64,000 bases of DNA from Amblyornis subalaris (lineage: Eukaryota > Chordata > Aves > Passeriformes > Ptilonorhynchidae), in the NCBI GenBank assembly GCA_018881555.1, contig JACAXG010000061.1, positions 2,604,001 to 2,668,000 of the forward strand. Reading direction: 5' to 3'. Positions 1 through 12,880 of this stretch are shown piece by piece (positions within the stretch are counted from its first letter, which is position 1; each line of letters starts with the position of its first letter). The notes beneath the pieces are model-generated. The model was not told the DNA's origin and ran no database searches. It saw only the letters and a list, made by a program, of their open reading frames with translations. Made by a program: the position numbers and the translations under genes.

Positions 1-3000
1 GCGTGCTGTCAGCTACAATTGTCAGCTGTGTAGTCAATGTATCTGAAGACTAGTAAGTGTCAAAAATAGCCATTTTCCAGTAGCTGTCAAAAATCTGTGA
101 GGCTCAGTCGCTCAAATGAATGTGCTTTTCCTGGGACAAGTTTACTGCTAAAGCGTACTTCATATAGTGGTTTTTTTTAACAACTTCTTTCACCTGTGAT
201 TGAAAATTTGTGCCATTATACGGGCTGGGTTTTCTCAACTGAGCATTATTAGTAATAATCTCTTATATTTTTTCCTATCATTGTCAACTTTATGAAAAAT
301 AGGTGTATTAGCATTTATGTGTGTAATTGAAAAGATTAATTTTGGATTGCTCAGAACTGCTATTTTACTTTGCCTATGTAAAATAGCGCCTGGACTAGAG
401 GCCTAGGCAAGAGAACGTAAAACTTATTCCAATGAAATTGGTTTCTTAAGTAATATTGAAGGAATAAGAGTCTACCATGATATAAATAATCCAATTAAAT
501 TTCTGGGTGCCTTCTCCTTAATTTTAAGAATAAAATATTTTGCAGTGCCCACCACTGAGGTGTTATGGTTAACTAATGTCTGTCATAACTCATTACTATG
601 CTGAGCTGACAAGTCAATCTAGAAATAAGAAAAGATGAAGAAAATAAATTACCTGTCTTTAACATTTCCTCCAGTGTTATTTTTCTAAAATCTTCAACTG
701 GATCAGCCTACTGGGAAGGAGCGTGAGTCCAAAGCCCTGTCTGTATTGCAGTTTTGCCATAGAAACATAATTTTGGTGGACAAATTCATACTCAGTTTGA
801 ATTCTGCAGGTTTCTTGAAAGAAAACCAGACAAGTTAAATTCTTCCGCTCTCCCCAGTAGTACAAAGTGCTTCTTTTGTTGCCATTCTACAGGAATAGTG
901 TTTGTGTGGTGCACTGTGTATACATGTATGAGCAGTGGCAATCTCTCCCCCGTTGCAGCTGTCACTTTGTTAGTTGTCTCCCCCCTCCCCTCTTAATTCC
1001 CTTTAATGATACCTGCCTTCTTTTTAGGTCTCTTTAAAATGTTCAGTGAAAGTCCCTCTCTTATCAGTAACCTACATTCATCATCCTGCAGGCTCAGCTC
1101 TCTGTAAAACTGGTTGAAATTAGCTAAACATTATCATCTCAGGAGGAAGTTTTGGAGTCTCAGGGGCTTTGGAAAGAGTGATACGAAGACAGCTGTGAAA
1201 TTTCACAAGGGAGTAGAGGTACTACAGGGAGTACTTGTCATAGCCTGGTGTTCAGCTGCAATTAAAAAATTGTGGCAATCTTACTGGGAAATGAGAAGCC
1301 AAGAAGGTGCCTTGTGCTCTGTCATAAGTGACTCTTGGGAGCAAGGGTCCTGCAGTGACCTGAATGGCAATAAAACAGGAAAAGAAAATAAAGAAAAGTG
1401 TCCCACGAGGAATGAAGCTGCAATTTTTTTTAATTTTTTTTTTTAAGAAGCTGATACAGAGATGTAGAAATGTTTTGGGGCCCAAATGGACCCAGTGAGA
1501 GGAGGGGAACTTCAGCAAGTGTAACATATTGTCCCTTTTGATATACTGCCCCTATTGATATCTGCTTGCTTTAATTTTCTTCACAAGCCTTGCCAAGCCA
1601 TTTCCCCTCTCAAAATCTTGAATCTTGGCTGACTGCCCATAGGCAAGGAACAAAGAATTTCTGTTTTTAAATGGTTGGTTTATTTTAAAAGCATTCATTG
1701 ACAGTAGTAGGCAAAATAAAGGGGGGAGGTGCTGAAAAAAAAGAAAAGATACTCCATGGTACTTGAGGAGACTCCTTAGACACAATGCAAAATAAAAATA
1801 ATTGTTGGTAGAAAGTGTAGAATAAAACCAATTAAAATAGGAATGCATGCATTCAAAATTGAAACAGCTCTCCAGTATTTCTAAAATACTGACAAAAGGT
1901 AATCTAATGTTTGGGCTCTCAGATAATTTTATACCAGAGCTGCTGTAAGCTTGCTGTGTGGGTTTTCAAGTCTAAAGCAATATGTTTGTGCTTTCAACTC
2001 AAAGTTCAGCTACAAAACAAATTTGTGCTGTTCTTAGAAGCCTGTAGGAGGCAAAACTGTTCCTGGTTTAAGATACGTTTGAGGTAGTCCCAGCAGCTCA
2101 TCAGCAGCAACACTGTGCTTGGTGGGCTGTGACTTTTTTTGGCCNATGTATGCTTTGGCTGCATTGACAGACAGGAACTGTTGGGAGCACATAAGATTTT
2201 CTTCTTTCTTTGTTGCAGCATTGCAGAAGAGTAGGTATTTTTGGTAGTTACCCATTTATGCTGTTCCCTTAAACCTCATGTCTCCTGTGATTTCACTTGG
2301 AATATCCATTAAAGGTATCCCCTAAAAGACAAGTAGCAATAAGATAAAGGGATACTTATTTTATTTCAGTGTGTCAAGGTATTTGCAAGTCTCTGGCATG
2401 CAGAAGCAGAGAATGAAGCAACACATGCTGTAGGAGAAGATATAAAGATAGNTGTCCTAGAAAAGACACAAAGGCAGACTCCTTTGACAGCACACTCCAA
2501 AAGCGGTACAGAACTTCTAAAACCTGCAGCCAAGCAGCCTTCGTAGTGATAGGACAGCCTGTTTTTTGTCCAGAAATATACCTTCTTACCTGTTCTTAAG
2601 ATAGCAGCGTGTTCTATAGTAATCTTTTCACTTGAGTCTAGCAGCTATTAATATAAATGGTCTCTTCTATCAGCTGATCTATGATGCAGCCTAGAAAGAC
2701 ACTCAAGCTTCATCAGCACATTTTGGCAGGCTCTGTTGTGCCAGGCATTGCTGAGGTTTTGTCAGTACAGTATCCTCTTCTGCCTCTCTGCTGTAATGTT
2801 TTTCTGTTGACCAAAATTTACAACAACAATAATAGGAATACTTGGAGTGCTAAGAGTAAATTTTGTCAAAAGAGAGCTCAAATGTGGTTTCACTTGTCTG
2901 GGGACAGGTGTTGCTGTTAATTGTTGGTTCTGAGTAGAGTATCGTGCTCTTTTATGGTGCTATGCAGCTGTCTGAGTGAACCTGAATAATGAACCTGGGA

Positions 3001-4790
3001 ACAAAAGGACAATACTGATCTGCAACAGTCACCAGTATGGATGTGCCAGTACAGGACAGTGGTTTTATTGGCATCTTCTTGAGAGCTCATGTACTCTTAA
3101 AAATATGAGGAATGCAATTCTTCCTTGTGCACCAGTTTTAGTCAGGGCCCTGTGTAACAACAAACACTTCACTTCTTTGGGCACCTGTTTGCCAGCTGCA
3201 CCTCATGCAGATTTTTTGCCAACTGCCAAACCAACAGCCATCTCAGACAGCAAATTGTTAGAATACAAACGTCATTTTTGACATTCCAGAAAGTCTCAGC
3301 ATATAAGCTCCTGGGCTNCTAGGTGCTTATTTCATTGTCTCAGTTTTCTAAAATTAGTTGGCCAGTGAATACGTTCTCTATGTGTCAGTCATTCTTTAGA
3401 CTTCCCATTTTCATTGCTGCACAGGAATTGTGCTGATAGTTTTCCAAATAACATAGAGCCAGAGTGACTGCTCTCAGAATGGTCAGTGCGATTGATTCCT
3501 GTCAGCTGAGTGATGCTCAAAGTTTTCTGCTGGAAAATTAGAAACCAAAATGTTTTGGAGGTCACAGAGGTAAATGGGCCAGAGGGCGCACACTCTAAAT
3601 AGATGCAAAAAAGGGGAAAGTAATAGAATAGAGCTTGAGAGAATCGTTGAAATTTTTTTTTTGGTATCCTGTTATGCCTGGTGATTTTTACCTTCCTGAA
3701 ATGTTTGTTGGCTATTGCAATGAGGTATCACCCTGCCTATTACAGCACAGTTTATTGTTTACTGATATAGTACCCTCTCTTTACTGAGGGATGTTTGTTG
3801 CCATGAATTTAATAGTATTTTCTTGTATAGATTTAATTTTAGTATGTTAATTTCAAATNATTAATAATTTCATACACTTTTTGTGCTCCCACTGAGATTG
3901 TAATAAATTCTAATTTTGTATCGTACAATAATTTTATAGTAATTATTAATGTCATCTTTTATTTGTACTGTNCTAATTTCTGTCTGCTGTCTGCTCTGTT
4001 ACAGGATTTTTCCCCTTCCTCTGTAAGTGGATGCACTTTCCTCTGACTGTATATGGCTTTTTTTTAATCTCTGTCTTGATAAATCACTTCTTGTGTTTAT
4101 ATAGTTAATAATAATAACTGGTCACAAAGCCAGACCTACTCTTGAGTTCACAGTGTCACGTTGTTGTTGATCGTAATTTGGAAGTGAGGAACAGATAAAT
4201 ATTATGGTCGTAAGTAATAGGACTGAGTAAAATTCCCATTTATCAAGCCTACTTTCTTAATATATTAGTTCATTGGAGACCTGTCTTGGTCTCCACAGTA
4301 TCACTGAGGAACGACTACCTCAGTATTTGACATTCTGCCTTTCAAAATATATGACCAAAGAGGTGACTTTATTGGACTGTATGTTAACCATGCTATTTTC
4401 ACTGCATTTTTCTTGGCTTTATCCTTAAAAGTCTTTGCTCTTTGAATCAAATGGGATTCTCTCAGGCTTCGGTTTTCTATATTCCTTGCATCTTCAAACT
4501 GCTTATTAATAACTACTAAAAATACCTGATGGACCTGCTGCTTTCTTATTTTCTTACAAATAGCTGTCTTCATCTGTCCTGTACATTTTTCAAAACTAGA
4601 GGGTACACACATAATCTCTGCAGGACAGCTTTAGATTTGCCACTAGACTAAGTTGAATCCACATTGGTAGGTTTTGGCAATACTTTTCTTAGACAATCAG
4701 CACTGGAAACAGTGAAGAAAACCAAGGTGTTTATAAGTCTGTGAAAGGCAANCCTAGTGTCAGATCCGCATTCAGGAATTGGTTGTGGCT

Positions 4791-4929
4791 CCAAGTTCTA
4801 GTGTTGCTCCTGGCTTGGGCTTGTTATTTTCAGAATAATTTAAATATGCATGCTGATTTTAAAGAACTTCAGAAAATTGCCACTTGAATCAGTCACTTTA
4901 GGCTGCTTATTGAAAAGGTTACCTGGAAG
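4791..4929 (+). repeat. Dispersed repeat, copy A of a direct pair
   Basis: This 139-base stretch aligns collinearly with 6883-7020. The first ~100 bases, ending in CCACTTGAATCAG, match at roughly 85% by eye; the rest diverges more but still ends in a shared ATCTGAAG/ACCTGGAAG-type tail. It does not resemble CR1 and I do not recognise the family. It could be an old interspersed element or a local duplication. Confidence 0.65.
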
Positions 4930-6882
4930 TTATTTTCTTCATGGATTGTTGGATTGCCATTTTGCCTGCAGTCTGCTCAGGGTTTCTGTTTGATTTGGCT
5001 TTGTTTGGTTGAATATTTTGTTTTGTTTTGGGTTTGCTGGTTTGGGACTTTGTTACTTTTCTTTCCCTCATCAGATTTTCAAATTTTGTCCTGGTTGTAT
5101 TCCTTCATCTTCATGGTCGTCTTCCTTTTGTCTCAGTCTCCATGATTAGGGATGGTAGGAATTCCAACAAGGTGTAGCTCTGATGCACCCTTTTTCCCTG
5201 TTGCTCTCTGCGGTGCTTTGACTGCCTTTGCCGCAAAAGTCCCTCGGCTATGATTGGGAGGGTGGTGAGCCAACGTTTCTATCCAGGATAAATCAGTGTG
5301 AAGAAGGATGTCTCAGCTTCCTTTTTTCCCTACTCGGGGAGCGATGGGTAGGGAGGATTTCCAACTCAGCATATTCTGTGATTTGAGAGAATGAGGGAGA
5401 ATAAAGATCACAAGAACCAACGTTACTTCTTACACGTGCTGTTATCTTATGGGCTACTACTTCTAAATTACTGAAAACAAAGATCTGTTCTGAGGACAAG
5501 TTTTGTTAAACTATAATGTTCTTGGAGAGAAGTGCTGAACCTTGAGGGCAACAAGAGGTACAAGGATATTCCAATCCATCCATTTTATTTTCTTATTTTC
5601 TTCCTGCTGCTCTGTTACTCTTTTTTTCCTACTTCCAAATCATGAGGGTATAAGCTTGCTTTTTTTTTTTTTTCTGTTATACCACACTGTGTAATCTTGG
5701 AAGGGTCTTGCAGGGAGTGTGTTACGGGTCAATAGAAGTGCATGCTTCAGGGGGAAAGAGGAGACTAAATCTCCAGAACTCTGAGATTACACTGGAATTC
5801 ATTAAGGGGGAATGACCTTTAAAAATTCATGGGAAAAGTGACAAGTACAAATAGTTCCCTTCATTTTGGTACACCTTGCTCCCAGTTCCTTTGCCCAGTG
5901 TCAGTATTTGGGTGTTATGCAATTTTCCCAGCAGGTTAAGTCTTTGATTTCCATTAGTTTCAGTAGTCAGCTTGTGCACTGTGAATCAGATATACATGGC
6001 GATGGCCCAGTCTGCAATTCCTGCTGCTCCTTGGCAGGAGTTTATTCAATCTGTTCCTCTTGGCTAGACCTCTTATCCTGGCTTGTGGTCTTATTTACAG
6101 TGTGATGGCAGAGTTATTTCCACTCCGAAGGACTGTAGTGATATTGTCTAAATGCTTCAGGATGAGATATGGCTAGAGCTCTGTGGAGAGCTGAACTTAA
6201 TTTAAGTTTTGCAAGAGCTATCTGTTGCTTTCAGTCTTTTTTTTAAAATTATTATTTTGATTAATGGAAGAAGTATAGACTTTTGGGAATGGGAGCTGAA
6301 ACTTGTGGNCTCTTCTTGAGAGACATTATTTGGTCTTCCAAGCTGTTGTGCGAATACCCTGCTTACTCCTGGACCTCATAATGTTTTCCATCATGTTTGA
6401 TACTGTTCAGGCATTATGTAGATACATAATGATGTGGGTGCAGTTTATGCCTTAAAGTCTGAGTCCAGAGCCATGGATTTGGCAAAGAGCTAGGGAAGAG
6501 TTTGGTTAGTGCATGTTTAGGGAGGATCTGTTTCAGGAAATCTTAAACCACACAATTCCAAATATTCGTGCTGTGGAATGTAAGTTTTTATTGTTTTCTT
6601 TTTTATTTTATGTACTTGAGACAAATTTGTGTCTTAAAGCAGCTTTTGGGGGGATAAGCACATTCCTTGAACAAAGTACATCCCACTGGATTTACAGTGG
6701 GAGTTTAAATTACTGCATGTTGGCTGTCTGTCCGTGTGCACGNTCGTACCCCACAGTGGAGGTGAAGTAAGCTGGCTTGGGGTTGCCACTTCCATTAGTG
6801 CACCCAGCAGTAAGAGTTTTTGGCAGTTACCATGGGGCATTTTACACACAACAGCTTTGTTCCTTTACAGCAACTTTGGTGT

Positions 6883-7020
6883 CCAAGTCCTAATGTTGCC
6901 CCTGCCTTGGGTTAATAATTTTCAGAATAGTTTAGATATGCGTGTTGATTTTAGAGCACTTCAGAAATTTGCCACTTGAATCAGGCATGCTGGCTTGCCT
7001 GTGGAGAGGATTATCTGAAG
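6883..7020 (+). repeat. Dispersed repeat, copy B of a direct pair
   Basis: This is the second copy of the repeat at 4791-4929, in the same orientation and about 2.1 kb downstream. Shared blocks include TTTTCAGAATA and GCCACTTGAATCAG. No target-site duplication or terminal structure was evident. Confidence 0.65.
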
Positions 7021-7850
7021 GGTGAAGGTGGAGGGTAAGCGACAAGCGGGGCTCAGGGCCCTGCTGGCAGTGACACTTGTCTTGGCAGCAGCCCGCGGGG
7101 TGTCTGCGTAAGGAACTGGTCAGTGGAGGGGATGAAAAGTGCCCTGGAGGCAGAGTTAGGTTTAGATGAGAGCATAGCAGCACGAGAAACTCGCTGTCAA
7201 TATTCTGATACAAACCGAGGCCTAAGTGCCACTGCAGAAAGTCTGGCGAGGAACTCTATTAAATGCTAGTAATTTCAGTCTAAAAAGCGCTCATGTCAGG
7301 TAATGTGTGGGGAAGAACAGGGAATAATAAGNGAAAACGTAACTATTATGTAAAATAAGTAGCTTTATCTAAAAAAATAGAAATTCTCTTTCCAGAAAGT
7401 ATGGAATAATTGGAGTAGTTTCAGAGATGGGTGAAAAATGATAAATACAAGATATACTCATGGAAAGAAGCTGAAAATGTGGGATGCGTTTGAGGGGTAA
7501 AAACTAATAAGAGAATGATGCATATGTAAATATATGTGCATGTACATATATGATGCATACATATATGAACATCTGTTGTCACTGTCTCACAGGGAAATAC
7601 TGAGTGAGATTCTTACCAAGCTTTGTTTTAAAAGTGTGTTGAAGTCAGTTACTGGGCATTCAAATGTATGCATTTATAATAAAATGGAAATGAATTCTAC
7701 GTTCTTCCCTAACAATTGCTTCAAGTTAGGTTTAAAAATGTATTTTTGTTTTAAAAGCATGTAGCTTGAAGCCCTCAACTGCTACTACTCCATGAGAAAA
7801 TGAAGGTCTCTTCACTTTGTTTTTTTTAAATCATTTTTTTATTCCCCCAG

Positions 7851-7988
7851 TACAGAGCTCCCTGAAGATGTGTGGCTCAAACTGCTTCCAACTGTCTGAA
7901 CATTCGTTGTTTTACTGTTGAAGCTTTTCTACTACTCGTTTTTCTCCTGAAGCTTTAATCTACTGAGGGATCAGAATTGGCTGCTGTG
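7851..7988 (+). other. CCDC126: Putative non-coding 5' UTR exon of CCDC126
   Basis: A strong acceptor (pyrimidine-rich tract ending in ATTCCCCCAG) precedes the exon and a strong donor (CTGTG|GTAAGA) follows it. The exon has no long open frame. It lies 630 bases upstream of the first coding exon on the same strand, as expected for a 5' UTR exon of this gene. The assignment rests on splice-site quality and position; no transcript was available. Confidence 0.55.
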
Positions 7989-8617
7989 GTAAGACGTTTT
8001 TTAAAGTCATAGTTAAATGCTGAAAGTGGGTGCAATATGTCAGTTTATTTTGGTTTTATTTCTTTATTCAGTAGTAAGACACCAAAACAAACAAAAAATC
8101 TTAACGGTGTACAAAGCCAGAAGAGGAAACTTTGAACTAACTAATGAACCAAGAAACATCATTCCACATGTTGTCTGTTCATACTTGCCCTGTGCTTCCA
8201 AGTGAAGAATAAGAGTCAAGTGAATGATTTCACAAGACCTTTTTCCTGTATGTATATATATGTGTATAACTCATCATAATGTTGTGTTTAAATGTTTTAC
8301 AACTCTCTTCTAGATACTGCATTTTCTTTGAAATTTAGGTTTAATGTCAGTTTAAATTCCAGTATTTAAAATATTTAAGGTGATTTGTGGAAGCACAGAA
8401 ATTTTGATTTTTGGAGAATAAAAATCAATAAAATTAGGAAGAGAAAACCCTGTAAATAACAGGTGANTTGGAAAGATAACTGAACCTCTAAGCAGATAAA
8501 AACTCACAATTGTTTGCTAGATGATGCAATAATACTGTATTTGGAAACTGATATTTGTTCTTGATCTCAACAACTGTCACAGTTTTGAATAACCAAGTGA
8601 TACTTTACAAATTTCAG

Positions 8618-8783
8618 GAGTCAAGGCCAACTAAAACATGAGAAGATGTATTCAAGATGATCCAGCCAGAAGATTTTTCACTTCATAGAAATATTATTTT
8701 TGTTGAATATGTAATATAATTTGACAAAGCCAACTTCAGTTACTTCTCTTGAAATTAAGACAGGCCTGTGGCCTTCATCAGAA
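8618..8783 (+). promoter_or_regulatory. CCDC126: CCDC126 5' UTR within first coding exon, with short uORF
   Basis: The acceptor ATTTCAG ends at 8617. Between it and the CCDC126 start codon is an upstream ATG at 8638 that opens a 16-codon frame ending in TAG at 8686-8688. Such a uORF could lower translation of the main frame; that is inference only. An upstream extension of the main frame exists but has no ATG before 8784. Confidence 0.45.
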
Positions 8784-9021
8784 ATGTTTCTAACATTTTC
8801 AAGAAAAAATATGTCCCAGAAACTGAGTATGTTTTTACTAGTGTTTGGAATCATTTGGGGTTTGATGTTGCTACGCTACACTTTTCAGTATCCAAGACGC
8901 CAAAGCAGTGCTGAGTTGCGTGGACAGATACTGGATCTCAGTAAAAGATATGTCAAAGCACTGGCAGAAGAAAATAAAAACTTAATGAATGGTGGTGGTG
9001 GAGCCTCTATGGCAGGATATG
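8784..9021 (+). CDS. CCDC126: CCDC126 coding exon 1
   Basis: It encodes residues 1-79 plus the first base of codon 80. The donor is GATATG|GTAAGA. It contains the signal-anchor and the first helix. The frame stays open past the donor until an n-containing codon, which is intronic. Confidence 0.93.
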
Positions 9022-11479
9022 GTAAGAGGAAAAAAGCCATNCTAGTTATTTGAATATATTCTTTTTCTGAAAACTGTAAAGTTATATTTTTTCTTCTTTA
9101 AAGTAGTATATGCTGCTCTTCAGCCAAAAAAACCCTCTCTGTATTAACTGATCTGATTTTAGTTTATCCAATGAAGTTGAAGATTAAGATGAGTTGCAAA
9201 AATCAAGCTTCAGACATGAGATTTTTGTTTTCCAGGATTTTTTTAATCTCTCCGGGTACATGACTATAGTTACTTACAGAATTAACAGTTATGTTGTGCT
9301 TTTTCTGCATCTTCAGCTATTGAGGAATAAGCACATGCTTGATACACAAAGTTTTATATTAAGTCACTTCAACATTCCAGATTCTTCTAGTGCCTCATGG
9401 CTAACTTTCTGCTTTTATTTCTCGAATTTTCTTCTCCTTAAGTAGTAAAAATAGCAGCAAAAAGCAGCATACTGGTTGAGTTTGGAGTCTGGAGACTGCA
9501 AGGCAATTATGAATTTAGCAGAATCTCCCCTAGTGTTAGAAGTAGCTATTTAGAGATAAGGTCTCTTGTCTTGAAAGCTTTAATACTTGCTGCATCAGAT
9601 CTCTCTGTCTGATTTGCCTGTCTTGTGAATATGTACCTAACTTGATTAATAGGTGGCCAGTATTCACAGTTTTCTGAAATATTGAAAAGATAACTAAAAT
9701 GTTTATTTAAAAAAATAGTATCTGTAAAGATGTGTAGTAATGTACTTTGATCCCCTTCTTAAGGAATCCTTAAATGGCTCTACCAGTTGTAGGATGCCCT
9801 TAATAGGCATTTGCTAGAGTGCAAACAGCAAAAATGTGTCTGAAGTCTTTTTGCTGCTGCTCAGGAACAAGGAAGCAAGTCTGTGGTGACAAGATGTGCA
9901 GGAGCAACCCGAGAGGAGTAGGACAGTAACAAGCGTTTAAACCTTTAATTCTTCCATTCACAAAATTAATTTTTATGGCAGTGAGAGACTGCCTTGCCTT
10001 TTCTTCCCTGTTTTCTCCCCCCACCTTTCTTTCATCATCATGGACTTTCTTTCTTTACGCTGTAATTAAGTTTTTCTGTAATTTAAAAAAAACCAAAAAA
10101 ATCCTTGTGTACTGCAGCTTTCTCCTGCTCTATAAGTCTTGCAGTGTATTTCCAAATGAGACTTGTCATCTGAGGTTTTGTCTGAAGTTTAATAAAATGA
10201 TTAAGTCATCTCTTGATCTACATGGTTATTATCAGAATTAAAACTTGACAATTCCTTCCCTCAGACTGTCGAGCACAGAATGGTACTACAGAGTACATGA
10301 CCCACAGTGTGTTATTGACAGCAGACCCTGCTCTGGCTCGAATTGTTAAGNAATTTATTTTTTATTTTTTAAAAAATAATATATTAAACAAGAACTAGTT
10401 AATTTTAGAGGGAAACTCTGGCCTGAGACTTTTTTTCTTTTTAATTTAATTTACTACCAATTTTTAATTTTATCTATTTTACTCCTGTTTTTTCACTTTC
10501 CTGCCTGTGGTCTTTCTCCCCAGTCTTTTTGGTTAGTTAAGGACTGATTAGAGGACAGGGGGTGGAGACAGAGTTTTTATATGTCTTCATGTGTAAGGGG
10601 AATTTTGACACCTTGTAAAACCTGGGTAAGTTTGTTAATTTTTTTCAGATGTGAAAGAAGATGGTGCTTAGCAAAAGCATAATTAGCTTTTGTTGAAAGA
10701 TGTTACTATTTTTGCGTTCCAGAACATGAGCATTTCTGTACCATCTTTTCTCTTATTTTTCAGTCAATAAAGATGTAAACAGATTTTTTTACCACTGCTT
10801 TATAGCTTCTGTAAGAAGTGATAAGATACTTTCTCATAGCAGTTTTTCTAAGGGCTAGATCTGTCATTTAGAGGAAAGCTATTAACTACCATTTTTATGG
10901 TGCACAGTATTTAGATATATTCTGTTGCATCAAGGCTAAAAGGTGTCATAACTGGGTATTCCAGTGCTGTTGTCTGGATGAAATTTGAAATAATACCTTT
11001 GAATAGCCACTTTTTATGTTCCAACTAGTGGTTTTATTCTTACACTCAAATATTTAATTGGCTGCCTTCACAGTTCCTATTGTGGTGGTATCTCCCTCCC
11101 CTAAAATAACAAAGAAATGGCATTAAAGAAAAATCAAGCAGCTACTTAATTCTATACTTGGATACCAATCTGCACTCCTTTCCAAAAAGTGTGGTAGGGA
11201 GGATAGCAAGTCTTAAGATGTGAATATGTTGAAACAGCAGTTCTTTTCCACACATAGTAAATAACAGGCTGCAATTTGTTTTTTCCATTATATTCAGCTG
11301 ATCTTAAGAGAACAATTGCTGTTCTTCTGGATGACATCTTACAACGCCTTGTGAAATTGGAAAACAAGGTTGATTACATCGTTGTGAACGGCTCAGCAAC
11401 AAACACCACTAATGGAACAAACCATCAGGTGCCAGTGACTTCAAATAAACGTGTAAAGCCAGCAAGCAACATTAGATAG
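8784..11479 (+). CDS. CCDC126: CCDC126, MGAT5 N-terminal-like secretory protein (whole gene, two coding exons)
   Basis: The spliced protein is 139 aa (human about 140 aa) and is recognisable along its whole length. Residues 14-30 form a hydrophobic signal-anchor preceded by basic residues, so the rest should face the Golgi or secretory lumen. A helical stretch ([18 protein letters not shown]) follows, then [20 protein letters not shown], a predicted coiled coil. Three N-glycosylation sequons lie at N110, N115 and N118. The family resembles the non-catalytic N-terminal part of the glycosyltransferase MGAT5; no catalytic domain is present, and its molecular role is poorly known. The start ATG is the one giving [13 protein letters not shown], which matches the usual N-terminus. 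Exons join in phase 1 across a 2.3-kb intron. FAM221A follows on the same strand. A local glycine run at residues 70-73 is unlike the mammalian form as I recall it. Confidence 0.95.
11298..11479 (+). CDS. CCDC126: CCDC126 coding exon 2 with stop
   Basis: The acceptor TATTCAG precedes CTGATCTTAAG; joined to the G of exon 1 it reads Ala-Asp-Leu-Lys. It encodes residues 80-139, covering the coiled coil and the three sequons, and ends in TAG at 11477-11479. Confidence 0.95.
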
Positions 11480-12880
11480 CAAACAGGGCCGCTTTGTGTT
11501 GCTGCGTCATTGATGGATAATATTTAAGATAAGCTTTTTATCTCTGGCTAGGGCAAAGCAGTAGTTGCCTCTAAAACAAGCGTAAACTATTGTATTCTAC
11601 AATGTGCTTGGATCTATGTAGGCCTAACATGTGCTTAGGTTCTCAAAGCATTATTTCATTGCCTTTGAGCAGTGCTTCTGAAGTGATCTTTGTTGTCTCT
11701 GAAGATATTTTGATATGATTTGATGTAGTAGGCCATTGGATAGTAAAAATACATGGAAAGCAATGGGGAACTTATAGGTAGGTTTCGAAGTATATTTATT
11801 TAAGTATGAATATAACATATCTTTTGGATAGATGAGCAATATTGTAGCTTATTCATTCTTTGTGATCTGCATTAAGCCGAGGTAACTGAGGAAAATGTGT
11901 TGCTAAACAGACGTTAAAAAATGTGTACACTTAAAATGTTTTGTTGCTTATTNACTAAAACAATATTAAATTGAGGATAGCATTGGTAGTAATATTTTAA
12001 AATTGTGACCCAAAGAATGTCTTTATTTGCACTATCTGTCAGAATAGTTAAAGAGAATTTACTGTATATTTAAGAAAATTAATTATAATAGGGAAACATT
12101 CTAGGTAGTAACACTGTCCAGGTTTATCTTTATACCAGAGATAGGGCAGTTAGATTATCAAAAGCAAATCATCATCTGTGAAATCTTAGATGATTATTTC
12201 TTAAAAAGATATTTAAGTGTATGTATTTTGTAATTGCAGATAAAATTATTTAAGTGATGGAAATAAGTTTTGGATATGTGAATACAGTTTATTTTTATTC
12301 ATTGGTGTTTGTTTTAAACATTTTGATGCCTTGCAGTTTGTGTTGAGTATAGCACACCATCTCCCTGAATTGCTTTTTTGCTCAGAAGGAAAAGCAATGA
12401 AGGGAATCAAGGCATCTCTGCATTCAACAGGGTGTCTTCTGGAATATTTGAGAACTAAGGTAATGTTTGCCTTATGTCTAAGTTAGCCTTACAGCACAGT
12501 GAATTGCATGCAGTGTGGGTGCACTGTATTTCAAAATGTTTCTGAAATCATATTAAACTGCCACTGAACCTGTTTTTTAAATTGTACTGACTGTTTGGAG
12601 GGGACGGAATGTTCAGGGACTTTTGCCAAAAGTGTCCTGTGAGTGGGGTTTTGGGGATGAGTAAAACTGGAGGTGCTGGATGATATAGCAGGCAAAGTGA
12701 TGTGTTTTTTTCCTTTCTTCTTTTTCNCTGCTGATACTCTCAATGGTTATAAAGGAAAATACAATTGCAGTCTTAGTTAGTACTTAGTTAGTATCCAGGT
12801 TTTTTTTTTTTGTCACATTGTATGTAAACATGTGCTCACTTCAATGCAGAAAGAGAAAAATAAATTTTTAATTGTACTTG
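11480..12880 (+). other. CCDC126: Probable CCDC126 3' UTR
   Basis: AT-rich sequence without coding features follows the stop codon. The best polyadenylation signal is AATAAA at 12859-12864, which would give a 3' UTR of about 1.4 kb. Earlier, weaker signals could also be used. The end is inferred. Confidence 0.45.
12859..12864 (+). promoter_or_regulatory. CCDC126: Candidate polyadenylation signal of CCDC126
   Basis: Canonical AATAAA followed within 30 bases by a T/GT-rich stretch, downstream of the CCDC126 stop on the same strand. Confidence 0.4.

Larger units (their letters stand above)
1..7850. other. AT-rich intergenic DNA upstream of CCDC126
   Basis: No open frame here resembles a known protein and no convincing chain of coding exons was seen on either strand. 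Short open frames of 60-110 codons are what AT-rich, stop-poor DNA gives by chance. The stretch holds one repeat present twice, small A/T runs and an AT-rich alternating purine-pyrimidine patch near 7510-7570. A first non-coding exon or promoter of CCDC126 may lie here or upstream; I could not place it. Confidence 0.5.

Noticed and set aside
7021..7130. A GC-richer patch with a donor-like CTGC|GTAAGG, considered as the CCDC126 first exon
   Set aside because: It is too small and weak for a CpG-island promoter and has no supporting promoter elements.
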